A stretch of 64,000 nt of DNA from Daedaleopsis sinensis (GCA_033807695.1 CM066311.1:1550001-1614000), one strand, 5' to 3'. Positions 42,500 through 54,378 are shown, counted from the stretch's first letter. Notes: a model not told the origin generated them from the sequence alone. A program made the numbers and translations.

Positions 42500-44270
42500 T
42501 CCCCTGATGCCGCGTATTGACATTGTCGATGCAGACACGAGGAGGTGCTTTGCCTGGGGCTTGCGGTATCGCTAGTCGCGCGCGTTGCGGCCCGCCAGAG
42601 AGAGCGACCGAGCCAGGCGGTAGCGGTAGGTCGAACTCCGCGCAGACCGGTACAAGACCCCCGGTGTGAGCATTGTTGTGTCCTGATTATGTAGCATGCG
42701 TGAGCATCAGTTTGGACAGGAAGAGAAAGCTTGAGGAGTCGAGCGAAAGGAGGGGAGGACACGCAGGAGGGGGAGGGAGGGGAAGGGAGGAAGAGCGCGC
42801 GCTGCGTCTCGCTGAGCCGCGAGCGGTTCGTGAGAAACTTGCGAGTCGAGACTGACGGCGACGACGTCCTCACAGACATTGACAAGCCCGTCATCGCCGT
42901 CGGTCTCCCGCTCATCGTCGCGCCACTCCACCCACCTGCACGGCTTCATGCTCTTGCAACAGACTGCTCTGCTTCTTCCGATCTACGAAGCCCTGCCATG
43001 GGGTATGTATCCACATCCACCACAAACGGTGAGGACTCTAGGTCGACTGCCAACACATTCCCCCAATGCCGAAAAACGTTGTGGACATATATTCTAGATA
43101 CGAGCAGCGCGGGATGGACCACACAACGAGGTGAGTATTTGTTTTCAGACCTCCCGCAGGCCCTCGACGGCTTAGCTGGATCCTCAAGGGTGAGGTCCTT
43201 GACACGAGATACTTCACGTCTCACGCGCGAGCCGTAGCATCTCGTGTCGTGGTACGTGAAGGCCTCGTGGTGTACTGTGTACCTCAATAGACTTCGATAG
43301 GTCCTCGAGAATTCGATAATGCCCCAGGACCGCCAGTGTCCGATTGTCAACATCATCGAGGACAACTTCCAAACACTCTGGTCAACGCGAAGAATCTGAG
43401 GACTCACCCGTACATTGTTGTGAATACGCTCATCGTCTTCTTCTGATGCCCGACCAAGTGGGACCAGCAGTCGCGCAGGGAGCCGTCCTGAGATGTCCTG
43501 CGAAAATTGGCTTGGGCTCCCAATCCACTCAGGCTCGCCATCCCTCTAGAGAGGAGATGAAGTAGAGTCAAGGCAGTCCGTGGGAGCTGTTGTGACGTCC
43601 AGAGGTTGAGTACTAGGAGTGGCTGGTGAAGATGGGCGGACGCGGGTCTCGGTATGTTCACATCGCATCTTATACCGTTTGCCCCATCCTCACATGATGC
43701 TGTCCTTGCGTATGTCTTGTTCAAGTTATTGTGCAGCGCATGAGCCGCGGCCATAGCGAGGATGACGACCTCCGGCTCTCGTTATTGTCTTTGGGCCCAG
43801 TCGATCTGATCTTGGCCACTGTAATGTCGAGAGTGGTGGTCCCCGATCTACTACCTTCTGGTCACACCCGGCTACCATGGAACCGTTTTGCTGCCATTGG
43901 ACGCGGAATGGCCGTCGGATGGCCGGTCTTTCCACAGGTCCGTCACTCCAACTCGACTGGGTAGGACTGGGTCCGTCGCCCACACAGGTGCTAATTTTGA
44001 CGCAGAGCCTATTCCTGGTGTTTGTGGACACTCTCATCGTCCCCTTCCCCGGTTACTGCGGCAGCTTCTCGGCGATGTCTCCAGGAGGTGAGGGGGTCCT
44101 TTTTCGCATCCCGTTCACAAGCGGATGTGCCGCTGTCTTTCAATGGCCGATACGTGGGCATCATAACCACTACGCAGGCTCGTTCTCCGAATCCAAGGTC
44201 TTGGAGGCGACGTCGCGAATGCGCGTAAAGCTGGTACTTACGGCCGGCGACCGGGAGCTTGGACAGATGT
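42500..44270 (-). other. Unidentified minus-strand exon-like sequence
   Basis: Strong coding character in pieces: about 43420-43560 (DGEPEWIGSPSQFSQDISGR then LPARLLVPLGRASEEDDERI) and about 43290-43380 (LEVVLDDVDNRTLAVLGHYR then ILEDLSKSIE, ending at a GT). Weaker pieces are around 43600-43680 (CEHTETRVRPSSPATPSTQP) and 43790-43850. The interval between the two strong pieces is only about 30-50 nt. I recognise no domain. It could be an intron-rich gene of an unfamiliar family or a relic. It lies between the truncated zinc-finger copy and the tRNA. Confidence 0.35.
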
Positions 44271-44327
44271 AATTTGAACCTATAAAACCCCGACAATCAT
44301 GAACGGGGGTTTCTGTGTGTCCTCAAC

Positions 44328-44400
44328 GCCGGGATAGCTCAGCTGGGAGAGCAACAGACTGAAGTTCTGGAGGTCGCGTGTTCAATCCACGCTCCTGGCA
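44328..44400 (+). tRNA. tRNA-Phe (anticodon GAA)
   Basis: 73 nt, no intron. Acceptor stem GCCGGGA pairs with TCCTGGC, with discriminator A. D-arm GCTC/GAGC, anticodon loop CTGAAGT with GAA at positions 34-36, T-arm GCGTG-TTCAATC-CACGC. The A box (TAGCTCAGCTGG) is canonical; the B box (TGTTCAATCC) is near-consensus. The only flaw is an A-G mismatch at 27:43. A T-rich run (TTGTTTTTTT) directly after position 44400 is the Pol III terminator, and a TATAAAA lies about 48 nt upstream. Confidence 0.9.
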
Positions 44401-44410
44401 TTGTTTTTTT
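44401..44410 (+). terminator. Pol III terminator of tRNA-Phe
   Basis: TTGTTTTTTT immediately after the tRNA 3' end; seven consecutive T residues. Confidence 0.8.
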
Positions 44411-44880
44411 AGGAATTCTTGATGATCAACCATCCATACGTTTGCCGCCCAAATTTTGGCACTTTCACTCAAACCACATTGACGGCTATGTGGCCCAACG
44501 CTATCGCAGCTCGGGACAATGTCGAACGTTTGTCACATGGTGAGGTAGTTTTATTTCTGCTCTGAAGCTTCTTGGGCTCACCGCTGCGGCTATTTTAGAA
44601 GAATACTCCCGGGGAATTTCTCTTGCTTCATGCTTCTGCGTGCCTCAGAGGCCCGCGAACCACCTGAACCGCCGCGTGAAGGATTCATGACTACTCGTCT
44701 GTGAGACATGTCTATCTTTGACGGTACAGGTGCTGTCTATTGCGTAAGGAGTGCCGTGCTGGTCAGTTTCCCTCCCCTGCATGCACACGCAATCGCATAT
44801 ATGACGGTTCGCGCCCCCTTTGCACCTCGGGCTACTTCTCCTGCCCTCTTAGCGAGCTGCCAGCAGCCAAGGTCCGAACG
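44411..44880. other. Upstream region of MFS gene 2
   Basis: No gene seen. Contains the TATA-like CATATATG (44796-44803), about 80 nt before the MFS 2 ATG. Confidence 0.5.
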
Positions 44881-47077
44881 ATGTCTGTCGAAGACAAATC
44901 GGCTGGCTCTATCGAGATCAAGGAGGTCCCTGTGCTACCCGACGACCGCCGTGCGGATGGGCCACTCCACAGCGCAGAGGATGAGCGTCGACTCGTCCGG
45001 AAACTCGACTGCCGCATAATGCCGGTTGTGTGCCTGCTGTATCTCGTCGCCTGTGAGTCGTACCCTATCCTCTCTACAGCACAATTAGCCCCCTTGACGC
45101 GGTATCTCAGTTCTCGACAGGTCGAACATCGGGAACGCGCGACTTCAGGGTCTACCCAAGGACATCCTTCACGGAGATCCGACCGGGGTGCAGTTCGACT
45201 GGGCGACGTCTGCCTTCTACTTCTCATTCGTACGCTCCTCCTCCTTGGATCGCCTTTTGTATGGCGAGATGGCGGGGCTACATTGATCCCAACTCTCGGC
45301 TCAGGTCATCTGCCCAGTGCCGGCAGCGCTCCTATTCAAGCTGAGCGCGCCGCGGATTTGGTTCTGCTGTGCCACGATTGGGTTTGGACTATGCTCCCTG
45401 CTCATGGTACGTCTGCATCAGAGATCCTGTCACGCTGCCATTTACCCACTCGGCCCTTACGCAGGCCACTGCGTTCAACCTCCCCGGCCTGGTGGTCTCC
45501 CGGCTTGGGATTGGCTTGTTCGAAGCGGCGGTATCTCCTATAACTCCAATCTACCTGTGTGAGCTACCTCACTTAGCATGCCTGGCCGCGATGATGTTGT
45601 TCTCACTTTATACACAGCGTTCTTCTACACGAAAGAGGAGATAGGCTCGCGCGTCGCCGCGTACAACGTCTTCGCCGCCGTGGCCAGCGGGTTCGGCGGC
45701 CTGATCGCGTTTGCGATCCAAAATGCGCCAATATCAATCCCCACGTGGAAACTGCTGTTCATCGTCGAGGGCGCGCCGTCGATCATCCTCGGAGTCCTCT
45801 GCTACATCTTTTTACCCAACCGCCCCGAGGAGACTTCGATGTTCAACGAGAGGGAGCGAGCGATTGCACTCGCGCGGATTAACCGGGGTGCGACGGCCGA
45901 CGTGGGGCGCACGCTTCAGAAGAGTCAGTTTGTCGTGACTGCGACTCTTGAGTTTATTCTGATGTATGCCATAGAGCATATTCTTTTAGCGTTGACTGAC
46001 TGGAGGGTAAGCCCCTTGTCAACACCAATTTCTTCGGCGGAACAGACCCCCAACGCCTGCTAAACAGATATACCTCGGAGGGATCATGTATCTTGCGGCC
46101 GGATCGGCGGCCTCGTCCATCTCCGCCTTCTTGCCCACAATCATCAAGTCCTTCGGTTTCAGTGTGTATATGCCCTGCTCGCTGCATCGTCTATGGGCTG
46201 ATCTCCGTACTAGCCAACGCTATCGCCCAGTTGTTGACGATGCCTCCGTATCTTGTCGCCGCGGTCGTCTTCTCCCTCGTCTGTTACTCCTCCGACAGAA
46301 TGCAAAGCAGGGGCCCGTTTGTGGCGGCGACATGCAGCCTCGGCAGCGTCGGTTACATGTGAGTCCTATACCTTTGACGTGTCTCTCTAGTACTGACACT
46401 AGGACTGTCGACGTCGTAGCCTGCTGTTGACGGTGGAGTCGAACCCTCACGTGCGGTACTTTGCCACATTCTGCATCACGAGCTCCTTGTACTGCTTGAT
46501 GACCATGATGCTGGCCTGGTGTAAGTGCGCCGCAAGGATGCCCAGGAATCCTGTGATGCTCACTGGTCGATACAGTCGCCCATAACGTCGGCTCGGAGTC
46601 AAAACGCGCGACAGTCATACCTTTGGTCCAGTCCGTGGGACACTCCGGTTCGATTCTGGGATCGCACATCTATCCGCTCACAGAGGGTCCGCGGTACATG
46701 TGAGTGTCTACCCCCATTCCCCATGCATTTGTGTATTCTCCCGCTGATTGGCTGCTATTCAGCAAAGGATTCTCGATCAACTGCGCGTTCAACGTTCTCG
46801 GGACGATCATCGCGATTATCCTCATGGTGCGCACCCAGGCATAGAATACTGAGTGTCTATCTCCTTACGCGAATTGAGCTGATCTGGATCATCGGGTGCA
46901 GATGTCGTACAAGGCTGAGAATAAGAAGAGAGACGCGCTGTACGGAAAGCCAGACAAAGACGCGACTGTGGACACTTCCGTGCTGGCAGACAAGGTACTA
47001 TATCCACGTGTGCTGCGCCCATTCTGAATGCTGACGGACTTTAACGACAGGCTCCCAATTTCCGCTATACGGCGTAG
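44881..47077 (+). CDS. MFS transporter, Dal5-like (ACS family), copy 2
   Basis: Paralogue of copy 1 with the same intron-exon plan; substrate unknown. Start MSVEDKSAGSIEIKEV at the first ATG of the frame; an upstream ATG at 44740 is in a GC-rich leader and lacks homology. Landmarks: RRLVRKLDCRIMPVVCLLYL, LDRSNIGNARLQGLPKDIL, GDPTGVQFDWATSAFYFSF, VVSRLGIGLFEAAVSPITP, WKLLFIVEGAPSIILGVL, FLPNRPEETSMFNERERAI, SSISAFLPTIIKSFGF, ANAIAQLLTMPPYLVAAVVF, HVRYFATFCITSSLYCL, FAHNVGSESKRATVIPLVQ, SHIYPLTEGPRYM and a basic cytoplasmic tail. The final 27-nt exon (47051-47077) encodes APNFRYTA and the stop. All exon joins keep the frame. Confidence 0.88.
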
Positions 47078-47516
47078 ACAGTTTACACGCTGTCCGAAGT
47101 ATTGGACCCATGCGAATCCAGGAGACGAGGCCAGATATGTCTAAGTTGCTTAACGGTTCATCTAAGTGTTCCAGTAGTAACGAGCTATTGAATGAGTAAG
47201 GGAACGTGCCATGGGGTCACGAGGTTATCAAGTCTTTCAAGGTTCAGTGTCCGAGACGTAACCTTGAATCGGCCTTCCGCTTCTCTGCCATGCCATTAGA
47301 GCTCCTCTCATCTCCCCGTCCTTAGGGGTCTTTTAATAATTGCTTTTCAGCCAGGTTTATCTCCACAAGGCACGAGTTCCAGGTACCGTTCATGGGTAAC
47401 ATGAGACGTTTCCGTCAAGATGCGCACTACTCAAGAGAAGTCAGTCTCCACGCCCTTATATAGGCTCGCAGGTATGTACTGGACGATGCCCTCCCATTCC
47501 CCCATACCGTGAAGCC
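47078..47516. other. Intergenic between MFS 2 and MFS 3
   Basis: No gene. TATATAG at 47458-47464 lies 53-59 nt before the MFS 3 ATG. Confidence 0.5.
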
Positions 47517-49726
47517 ATGTCCGGTGACGATAAGTCTAAAGCCTTAGTAGATATTGTCGAGTTTGCTCAACCCGACGGGGGCCGCATGCGCGAGCCTGCG
47601 CGATGCAGCGCAGAGGAGGAAAAGCGGTTGGTGCGGAAGTTGGACATGCATGTCATGCCGATGCTCTGCATCCTGAATCTCTTTTCTTGTGAGTGTAATT
47701 GCCTACTTCGCGCCCTCTAACTGAGCTAGAACTCACGAGGAGGGTCGACATTTCAGACTTGGACCGAATCAATCTCGGAAACGCGCGATTGCAAGGGCTT
47801 CCGCAGGATGTCCTCCATGGCGATCCAACGGGCGTGCTCTTCGACTGGGTCACTTCCGGCTTTTACTTCTCATATGTAAGACTTTTTGATGGATGCGCAA
47901 TCTGCAGGTGCGGTACTCATGTACAAGTGGACGTAGATCATATGCCCAGTCCCAGCTATCCTACTCTCTAAACTGTGTCCACTTCGGTTATGGTTCGCGT
48001 GCGCTGCGGTGGGTTGGGGTATGTGTTCGCTGCTTATGGTATGTAGTGTTTATACACTTCATGCATACGTACATTCAAGCTCACAAACGCGATCGGCTCA
48101 CAAGGCGACGGCGTTCAACTTTCCAGGTTTGATGGTCACCAGAATCGGACTGGGAGCGTTCGAGTCCGGGTTTTCCCCCGGTACACCTGTCTATCTATGT
48201 GAGTACCTCCTGCGACGAAGCTAGTCGACGTAATGTTTCTCGCCTCTGACAAATACCACATCGTCTACACAGCGCTCTTCTATACCAAGGAAGAGCTTGG
48301 ACTGCGCTTGGCCATCTACAACGGATTCGAGGCAGCCGCGGGGGCGTTTGGCGGTCTGGTCGCGTTCGCCATCCAGCGTGCGCCCCTTCCGATTGCGAGC
48401 TGGAAGTTGCTGTTCATCGTGGAGGGGGCTCCATCAGTTATTCTGGGGATCCTGGGTTTCTTCGTCTTGCCAAATCGCCCAGAAGAGACTTCGATGTTCA
48501 CTGAAAGGGAAAGAGTAGTCGCCCTTGAACGAATCAATCGGGGAAGTAAATCAGACGTAGGGAGGATGATACAGAGAAGTATGTTCGATGCCAGGCTTTC
48601 CGCGATACCGACTGATCCCACCCCCACAGAACACATCGTAGCCGCGTTCGCGGACTGGAGGGTGGGATAGAGCACTGTCTTTGTTGCTGGGTCGAAGACG
48701 CAATCTCTGACATCGCCCTTTCACAGGTATATGTCGGAGGCATCATATATTTCGCTGCAAACTGTGCATTCGCGTCGATCTCCGCCTTCCTGCCCACGAT
48801 TATCACGACGTTCGGATTTAGTGCGTTAGGTTTCCCCGCTGGAATTGACCCACATGAGCTTATAACAAAGACAGCTAACGCGCTCGCTCAATTGTTAACG
48901 ATCCCGCCGTACATAGTATCTGCGGTTTTCATGTGTACATGCTGCTACGCGTCCGACAGACTCCGGATCAGGGGTCCGTTTGTGATAGCGACCAGCATGG
49001 TCTCAGGAACCGGGTATATGTACGTGCGTTCTTACGCTTTGGTGCTGCACTTGGAGTCAAAACGATTAATTGCTTTCCCAGATTGTTACTGGCAGTACCG
49101 TCAAACAACCATGTGCGCTACTTCGCGACGTTCTGTATCACCAGCGGCACCTATGGGATGATATGCACTAGCCTCGCGTGGTGTAAGCATGCATTAAGGT
49201 CTCGCACCGCGGTCGAAAGATGCAAAACTCACCTCTTGAGCAGTCGCGCATAACCTCGGCTCGGAGACCAAGCGGGCCACCGCTATTCCATTACTCCAGG
49301 CGGTGGGACAATGTGGCTCCATTCTTGGATCGCACCTGTATCCTCTGACCGAGGGTCCACAATATACGTGAGTGAATACATATAGGTACTCAAACTAACT
49401 TAAACTAACGAACGTTCATCGCAACACATGATTGCAGAAAAGGGTTCTCGGTCAATTGCGCATTCGAGTTTCTAGCGGTACTCGCTGGAATTGTCCTGGC
49501 CGTGCGTGTCAGTCACTGTAGCACTAATTCTGTGCTGATCGTACGTTCAACTAGGTCTCCTATCGAGCCGACAACGCGAGGCGAGACATGTTGTATGGAA
49601 AGCCAAAGGGAACTGGTCCTGTGGATACCTCGGAACTCGCGGATAAGGTATGCTGATCATCTCTAAATTTTCTTTGACGAATCCTGACAACGATTCAAGG
49701 CCCCGGAGTTCCGCTATACTCTGTAG
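47517..49726 (+). CDS. MFS transporter, Dal5-like (ACS family), copy 3
   Basis: Same family and exon plan as its neighbours; membrane permease with unknown substrate. Start MSGDDKSKALVDIVEF. Landmarks: KRLVRKLDMHVMPMLCILNL, LDRINLGNARLQGLPQDVL, GDPTGVLFDWVTSGFYFSY, MVTRIGLGAFESGFSPGTP, FYTKEELGLRLAIYNGFEA, WKLLFIVEGAPSVILGILGF, LPNRPEETSMFTERERVVA, ASISAFLPTIITTFGF, ANALAQLLTIPPYIVSAVF, AHNLGSETKRATAIPLLQ, SHLYPLTEGPQYT, and a YRADNARRDMLYGKP tail. The final 27-nt exon (49700-49726) encodes APEFRYTL. The intron before it ends in CAAG, and the frame is kept throughout. Head-to-tail with copies 2 and 4, so tandem duplication is the likely origin. Confidence 0.88.
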
Positions 49727-50050
49727 AACGTTTCTCAGCACAGTTAACACGCAAAGGAGCCGGCGCATTACACCGCAATTTAGTGGGATAAGAATACGCA
49801 TACGGAGCTCTACGGCTGTCCGAAACCCGCCTTAAGCCAGGCGCCGTATTCCTTCAAGTCCTCGTTGTATCATCTTCTCTCGTTCTTCCCACCAGTGGCA
49901 CAACTCGCCGCCCCGTATATCCCATCCGAAAGCCTAACACTCGACGAGAATAATGTCAGCTGATCTCCATCTCTCACGCACTCGAAGACGTAGCATATAT
50001 AGAGCTGTGTGTGCTCGCACCGACCCACCTGACTGGATGCTGCGCAGACG
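49727..50050. other. Intergenic between MFS 3 and MFS 4
   Basis: About 320 nt. CATATATAG (49994-50002) lies 49-57 nt upstream of the MFS 4 ATG. Nothing else noted. Confidence 0.5.
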
Positions 50051-52248
50051 ATGTCGGTGGAGGAAAAGAACTCTGGCGTGACCGTCGGCTCTGCGGCGCC
50101 TATGTGCCTCGGGGATGTCGGTCATCCTCCTGCGTGCCCTTCACAAGAAGAGAAGCGACTTGTTAGGAAGATAGACATGCGGATCATGCCTATCATGTGC
50201 GTGATGTATTTGTTTGCCTGTGAGTTCTGCTCTTGGTGTCATAGTTTGGGACTTACTCTGCAGTCAGACCTTGACCGTATCAATCTTGGAAATGCACGAC
50301 TCCAAGGCCTCCCGCAGGACGTTCTCAATGGAGATCCAACTGGCGTCCTGTATGACTGGGTCAATTCCGCGTTCTACTTCTCATATGTATGTCACATTTT
50401 TCAGGACGAGTTAATGGTCAGATAGAGCGTGCCACTTATTTCACGTCGGCATCAGATACTATGCCCAGTTCCTGCTATTTTACTGTCGAAAATCTGTCCT
50501 CCTCGACTCTGGTTTGGATGCGCGGCAATTGGGTGGGGTGTATGTTCGGTGCTCATGGTGAGCCGGTGTACGTCTTAGCTGTAACCTCCTTACCAACCTA
50601 TCACAGGCAACAACATTCAACTTTCCGGGTCTGTTGACTACGCGGATTGTGTTAGGATTCTTCGAGGCTGCGCTCACCCCAGGTGTCCCATTCTACATGT
50701 GTCAGTGGAAGTTTGCCCCCTCACGCCAGCGTCGACTAACCAGACTCATGGTTAGCATTATTTTACACGAGGGAAGAAATTGGCGTCCGTCTCGCGACAT
50801 ACACCGGCTTCGCCGCCGTAGCCGGAGCTTTCGGGGGCGTACTGGCCTTTGGTATACAAAATGCCGACGTCGGGATAGCCAACTGGAAGCTTCTGTTCAT
50901 TGTTGAAGGACTCCCTTCCATCGCGCTCGGCGTCATCACTCTCATGCTGCTACCCAACCGGCCGGAGACCGCTTCGTTGTTCAACGAAGAGGAGCGGAGA
51001 CTCGCGCTCGAGCGAGTGAGCCGCGGAAGCAAGGCAGACATCGGGCGAATTATACAAAAAGGTGTCGTAATCTCTTGTATCTCGAAGACTAGGACGTTGA
51101 CTGTATTTGTGCTACAGACCATATAGTGATGGCGTTCAAGGATTGGAGAGTAAGAATAACTACCTCCTCCACCAAAGCCATCTACTTACTATGCTGATAC
51201 ATCGCCACTTCCTTTCTAGATATACGCGGCAGGAGTGATGTACTTTGCGTCAAACTGTGCATTTGCATTCATATCGGGTTTTCTTCCAACTATCATCACC
51301 ACGTTCGGATTCAGTACGTCTTTACTATGAGATATACGAGTCGTGAGGCACTGAAGTATATTATACTTCTGCTTAGCGAACGCGCGTGCCCAACTACTCA
51401 CCATTCCGCCATACGCTGCTGCCGCCGTAGTGCTCTGTCTATCCTCTTACATCGCCGACCGAGTACAGAGCCGGGGAATATTTACTGCTGCAGGAAGCGT
51501 GGTTGCGGGACTAGGCTACGTGCAAGTCGGCTGTTGTCCAAATCTCAGCCTACAATGCACTGACATAGCCATCGACTTGCTCAAGACTTCTCCTCACGAT
51601 ACCCTCGCTGAACGGCGTCCGGTATTTTGCGACCTTTCTCATCACCAGTGGGACCTATACAATGAATGGCTCAATCATTGCATGGTGTGAGTATCACCTC
51701 GAAGACCTAAATTCTGGGGACGTCCAATACTGAGCACATCCGCCTTCAGTTGCCCACAACCTCGGCTCTGAGACAAAGAAGGCGACGGGGATCCCGTTAT
51801 ACATGGTACTCGGTCAGTGCGGCGCGGTCGTAGGGTCGCACCTGTATCCCCTCACGGAGGGCCCGCGCTATATGTGAGTACACTCCACCAAGCTGCTAGT
51901 CACCGACACTCATACAACGCACCCGTTACGACGATCCAGCCCAGGTCTCTCTGTGAACTGCGCTCTAGACTTTCTCGCTGCTGCTGTAGCTGTTCTGCTG
52001 ACCGTGACTATCATGTTTTCTCCGTAATCAAGCGAGATGGCGACTGACTCTGGTACAATTCATCTAGGTATCCTACCGGCTCGAAAATAAACATAGAGAC
52101 GAAACGTATGGGAAGGTGGATCCGAATGCTCCGGTCGATACAAGCAAGCTCGCGGATAAGGTACAGTCACCCCGTGCTTTTCTTAAACGCACCCCTCCTT
52201 TGCATCTGACTGTCCGTGCAGGCCCCTCAATTTCGATACACGCCTTGA
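50051..52248 (+). CDS. MFS transporter, Dal5-like (ACS family), copy 4
   Basis: Last of the tandem permeases; substrate unknown. Start MSVEEKNSGVTVGSAA. Landmarks: KRLVRKIDMRIMPIMCVMYL, LDRINLGNARLQGLPQDVL, GDPTGVLYDWVNSAFYFSY, LTTRIVLGFFEAALTPGVP, VRLATYTGFAAVAGAFGGV, WKLLFIVEGLPSIALGVITL, LLPNRPETASLFNEEERRL, AFISGFLPTIITTFGF, SHLYPLTEGPRYM, and YRLENKHRDETYGK in the tail. The final 27-nt exon (52222-52248) encodes APQFRYTP and the stop. Central exons are more intron-interrupted to the eye (splice sites near 50700-50760 and 51535-51600 are approximate), but no stop forces a break. It is closest in pattern to copy 3. Confidence 0.85.
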
Positions 52249-52527
52249 AGAAGTGTATTCACTACTACCGGTTGTGGTTCTGATGTCGTCGTTGACTTGT
52301 AGTATTTGTGCCAGTATCGGTGAAAGCCCTAGCGGTTACCGCAATCAAGGCCGACAGAGAACGGACAATAGGAAATGAATATGATATTTGTACGGGTACC
52401 GATAACGTGTTTAGATAAAGTTCATGTCGCAGGGGGCACCATAGGACTAGACCACGAATGCAAGAGAGGATAGTCAGTCGAAGGGAGGTCGTACAGCATG
52501 GACCCGACGCACTAGCGTACGTCGCGT

Positions 52528-53271
52528 CTAAGGGTAGTAGTGCAGGAAGTCGTTGAGGCTCGCGTAGGGGACGGTCTCGCCCGTCTTGGTCCAGTCGAGG
52601 AGTTTGTCCCAACCTTGGCTGATTAGCGCGTCGGTGCTACTGTAGTAGGCGTCAGCATTAGGCAGCCCTTCGGAAAAGGAATAGGAGACCCACCTCGGCC
52701 AGTTGCCCTTGTTCACGTCACCGATCGCGCTGTAAACGAGGTCGATGTAGTTCTGCTTGGTGATGGGACATCCTTCAGAAGCGCAATCGCCCACGATGCT
52801 CGCGTACAGCTGTGGTATGATGTTATAGTCAGCCATGTGCATGAAGGGTCTAAGGAGGCGACCGAGCGTACGTTCTGGTCGAGAGCGGGGAGAGCCTCCT
52901 GGGAGGTGATCCCGTCTGGGTTGTGGCAGGACGCCCGGCCCGAGACGATATCGGGGCCGAAGTACTGGACGGAGGCAATGGACGCGGCGACGCAGATCTT
53001 GTTGTTCCAGAGGTTGGCGCTAGCGGCGATATCGGTGTTGTCCGCGCACGCATAGGCCTGAATGTGAGCGGGATCAGGTCAGCATGCAACAATGGGCGAT
53101 TCAGCGACTCGGAGCGAAAGCACGCACAAGGTCGTAGGAGAACTGCTCGCCGTAGCGGTAGGCCAGCGTCTTGGAGCCGATGTAGCAATAGGTGGACTGG
53201 CGGGCCTCGAGGGCAGCGGGGGCAGCAACGGCCGCGGCGGTGAAGAGAAGAGGTGCGAGGATGAACTTCAT
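52528..53271 (-). CDS. Small secreted protein, function unknown
   Basis: About 203 aa in three exons: 53128-53271, 52872-53057 and 52528-52809, with good GT-AG introns. The N-terminus MKFILAPLLFTAAAVAAPAA is a signal peptide, with a likely cleavage after an Ala in APAALEARQ and a possible Kex2-like AR site. The mature part has six cysteines (in TYCYIG, YACADN, KICVAA, ASCHNP and DCASEGC), so up to three disulfides, and is Trp/Tyr-rich towards the C-terminus (NWPRWVSYSF; WDKLLDWTK). No catalytic motif recognised. A TATA-like sequence lies about 110 nt upstream. It could be an effector-like, lectin-like or cell-wall protein; the sequence alone does not decide. Confidence 0.8.
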
Positions 53272-54378
53272 GGTGACTAGTAGTCGTGAAGAGTGAAGGG
53301 GTCAAGAAGAAGGGGAAGGGGAAGGAGTGTGGTAGGAGACCGCGGTGGGTTGGAGAATCCATGGTCGCTCCGGACGATGTTATATACTACCTGATATACG
53401 GTCATGAATTGCCGTGTTAGAGGTCAGAGAGCGGTCAAGGTTTCCTTGTCGTGATAATTCTTGATGCCAGCACTGCATTTCCTGCGCAAAAGCGCGGTTG
53501 CTTAGGCTCGCTTACCTGTCTCTCGTTTCGCGTACTTACCTCGCAAGAGACTGCCGCTGCACTCGGCGCCGGTAAGGCTGTAATACCGTGGGCGGTCCGG
53601 ACCAGGTTCTCCGGAGTCGACGGGTTCGAAGGCCGTCTGGATCCCACGTGCATCGGCGTGTATTCGTGCCAGCCCGGGATACTCGAGTAGTAATTACTGA
53701 GTTGTCCTGACCACCACTGGGTATGCAGCTCTCGAGGGCAGACAACACAGCAAAACCTGGGAGAACAGTCGGTTTCTCGAAATCGAAGAATCAGAGGTAT
53801 GGACGCGAGGCAGACCCTGGCAGACCCCACGTACGGCAAATTAGGAGGGAAGACTTCACAGACGGTTTTCGAGGTCGAGGCGAGGAGGTTGTCCGAAAGC
53901 TAGCGAGAATGCTCCAAGAACTTCGAAGATTGACCCTACAAGAAGACGCCGCAAGGCCGATCAGTGAGCATGTAGACATCACCCTTGCTGTCGAGACTCG
54001 AGGGCATCGATGAGCCCTTGCATCACGTACATACCGAGCATCGTCCGAGTCTCTGCCATGAGGAGCCTGGACCTAGTACCCCGAGGCCCGGATCTTCATT
54101 GTGGCGATAATTCCATCTGTCAGCTCGCTCGTCATTCGTTTCTTTGATATCTGAAGCAGGAAGGAGTACCTGGTTCCACAGGAGGAAGGGTGTAGTTAAG
54201 GCAATTGAAACCAGCTGCTAGACACATTGTCTTAGTGCCCGACTCGGCGAGCGCTAGCCATACGAGTTCGCATCGTGGCGGCCAACCGCACAATGGCACA
54301 CTGCACCCAACACAGGAAATGCATTCGTCTTCCTCCAGTCAGTAAATCATGACGTGAACCACATTTAGCTATACCCCC
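53272..54378. other. Intergenic, nothing recognised
   Basis: About 1.1 kb between the secreted-protein gene's promoter and the 3' end of the P450 fusion gene. No ORF with coding character and no repeats noticed. Confidence 0.5.

Noticed and set aside
41905..42915. 336-codon minus-strand ORF
   Set aside because: Over most of its length it is a shifted frame of the truncated zinc-finger paralogue at 41714-42364, whose own frame aligns with the full-length gene.
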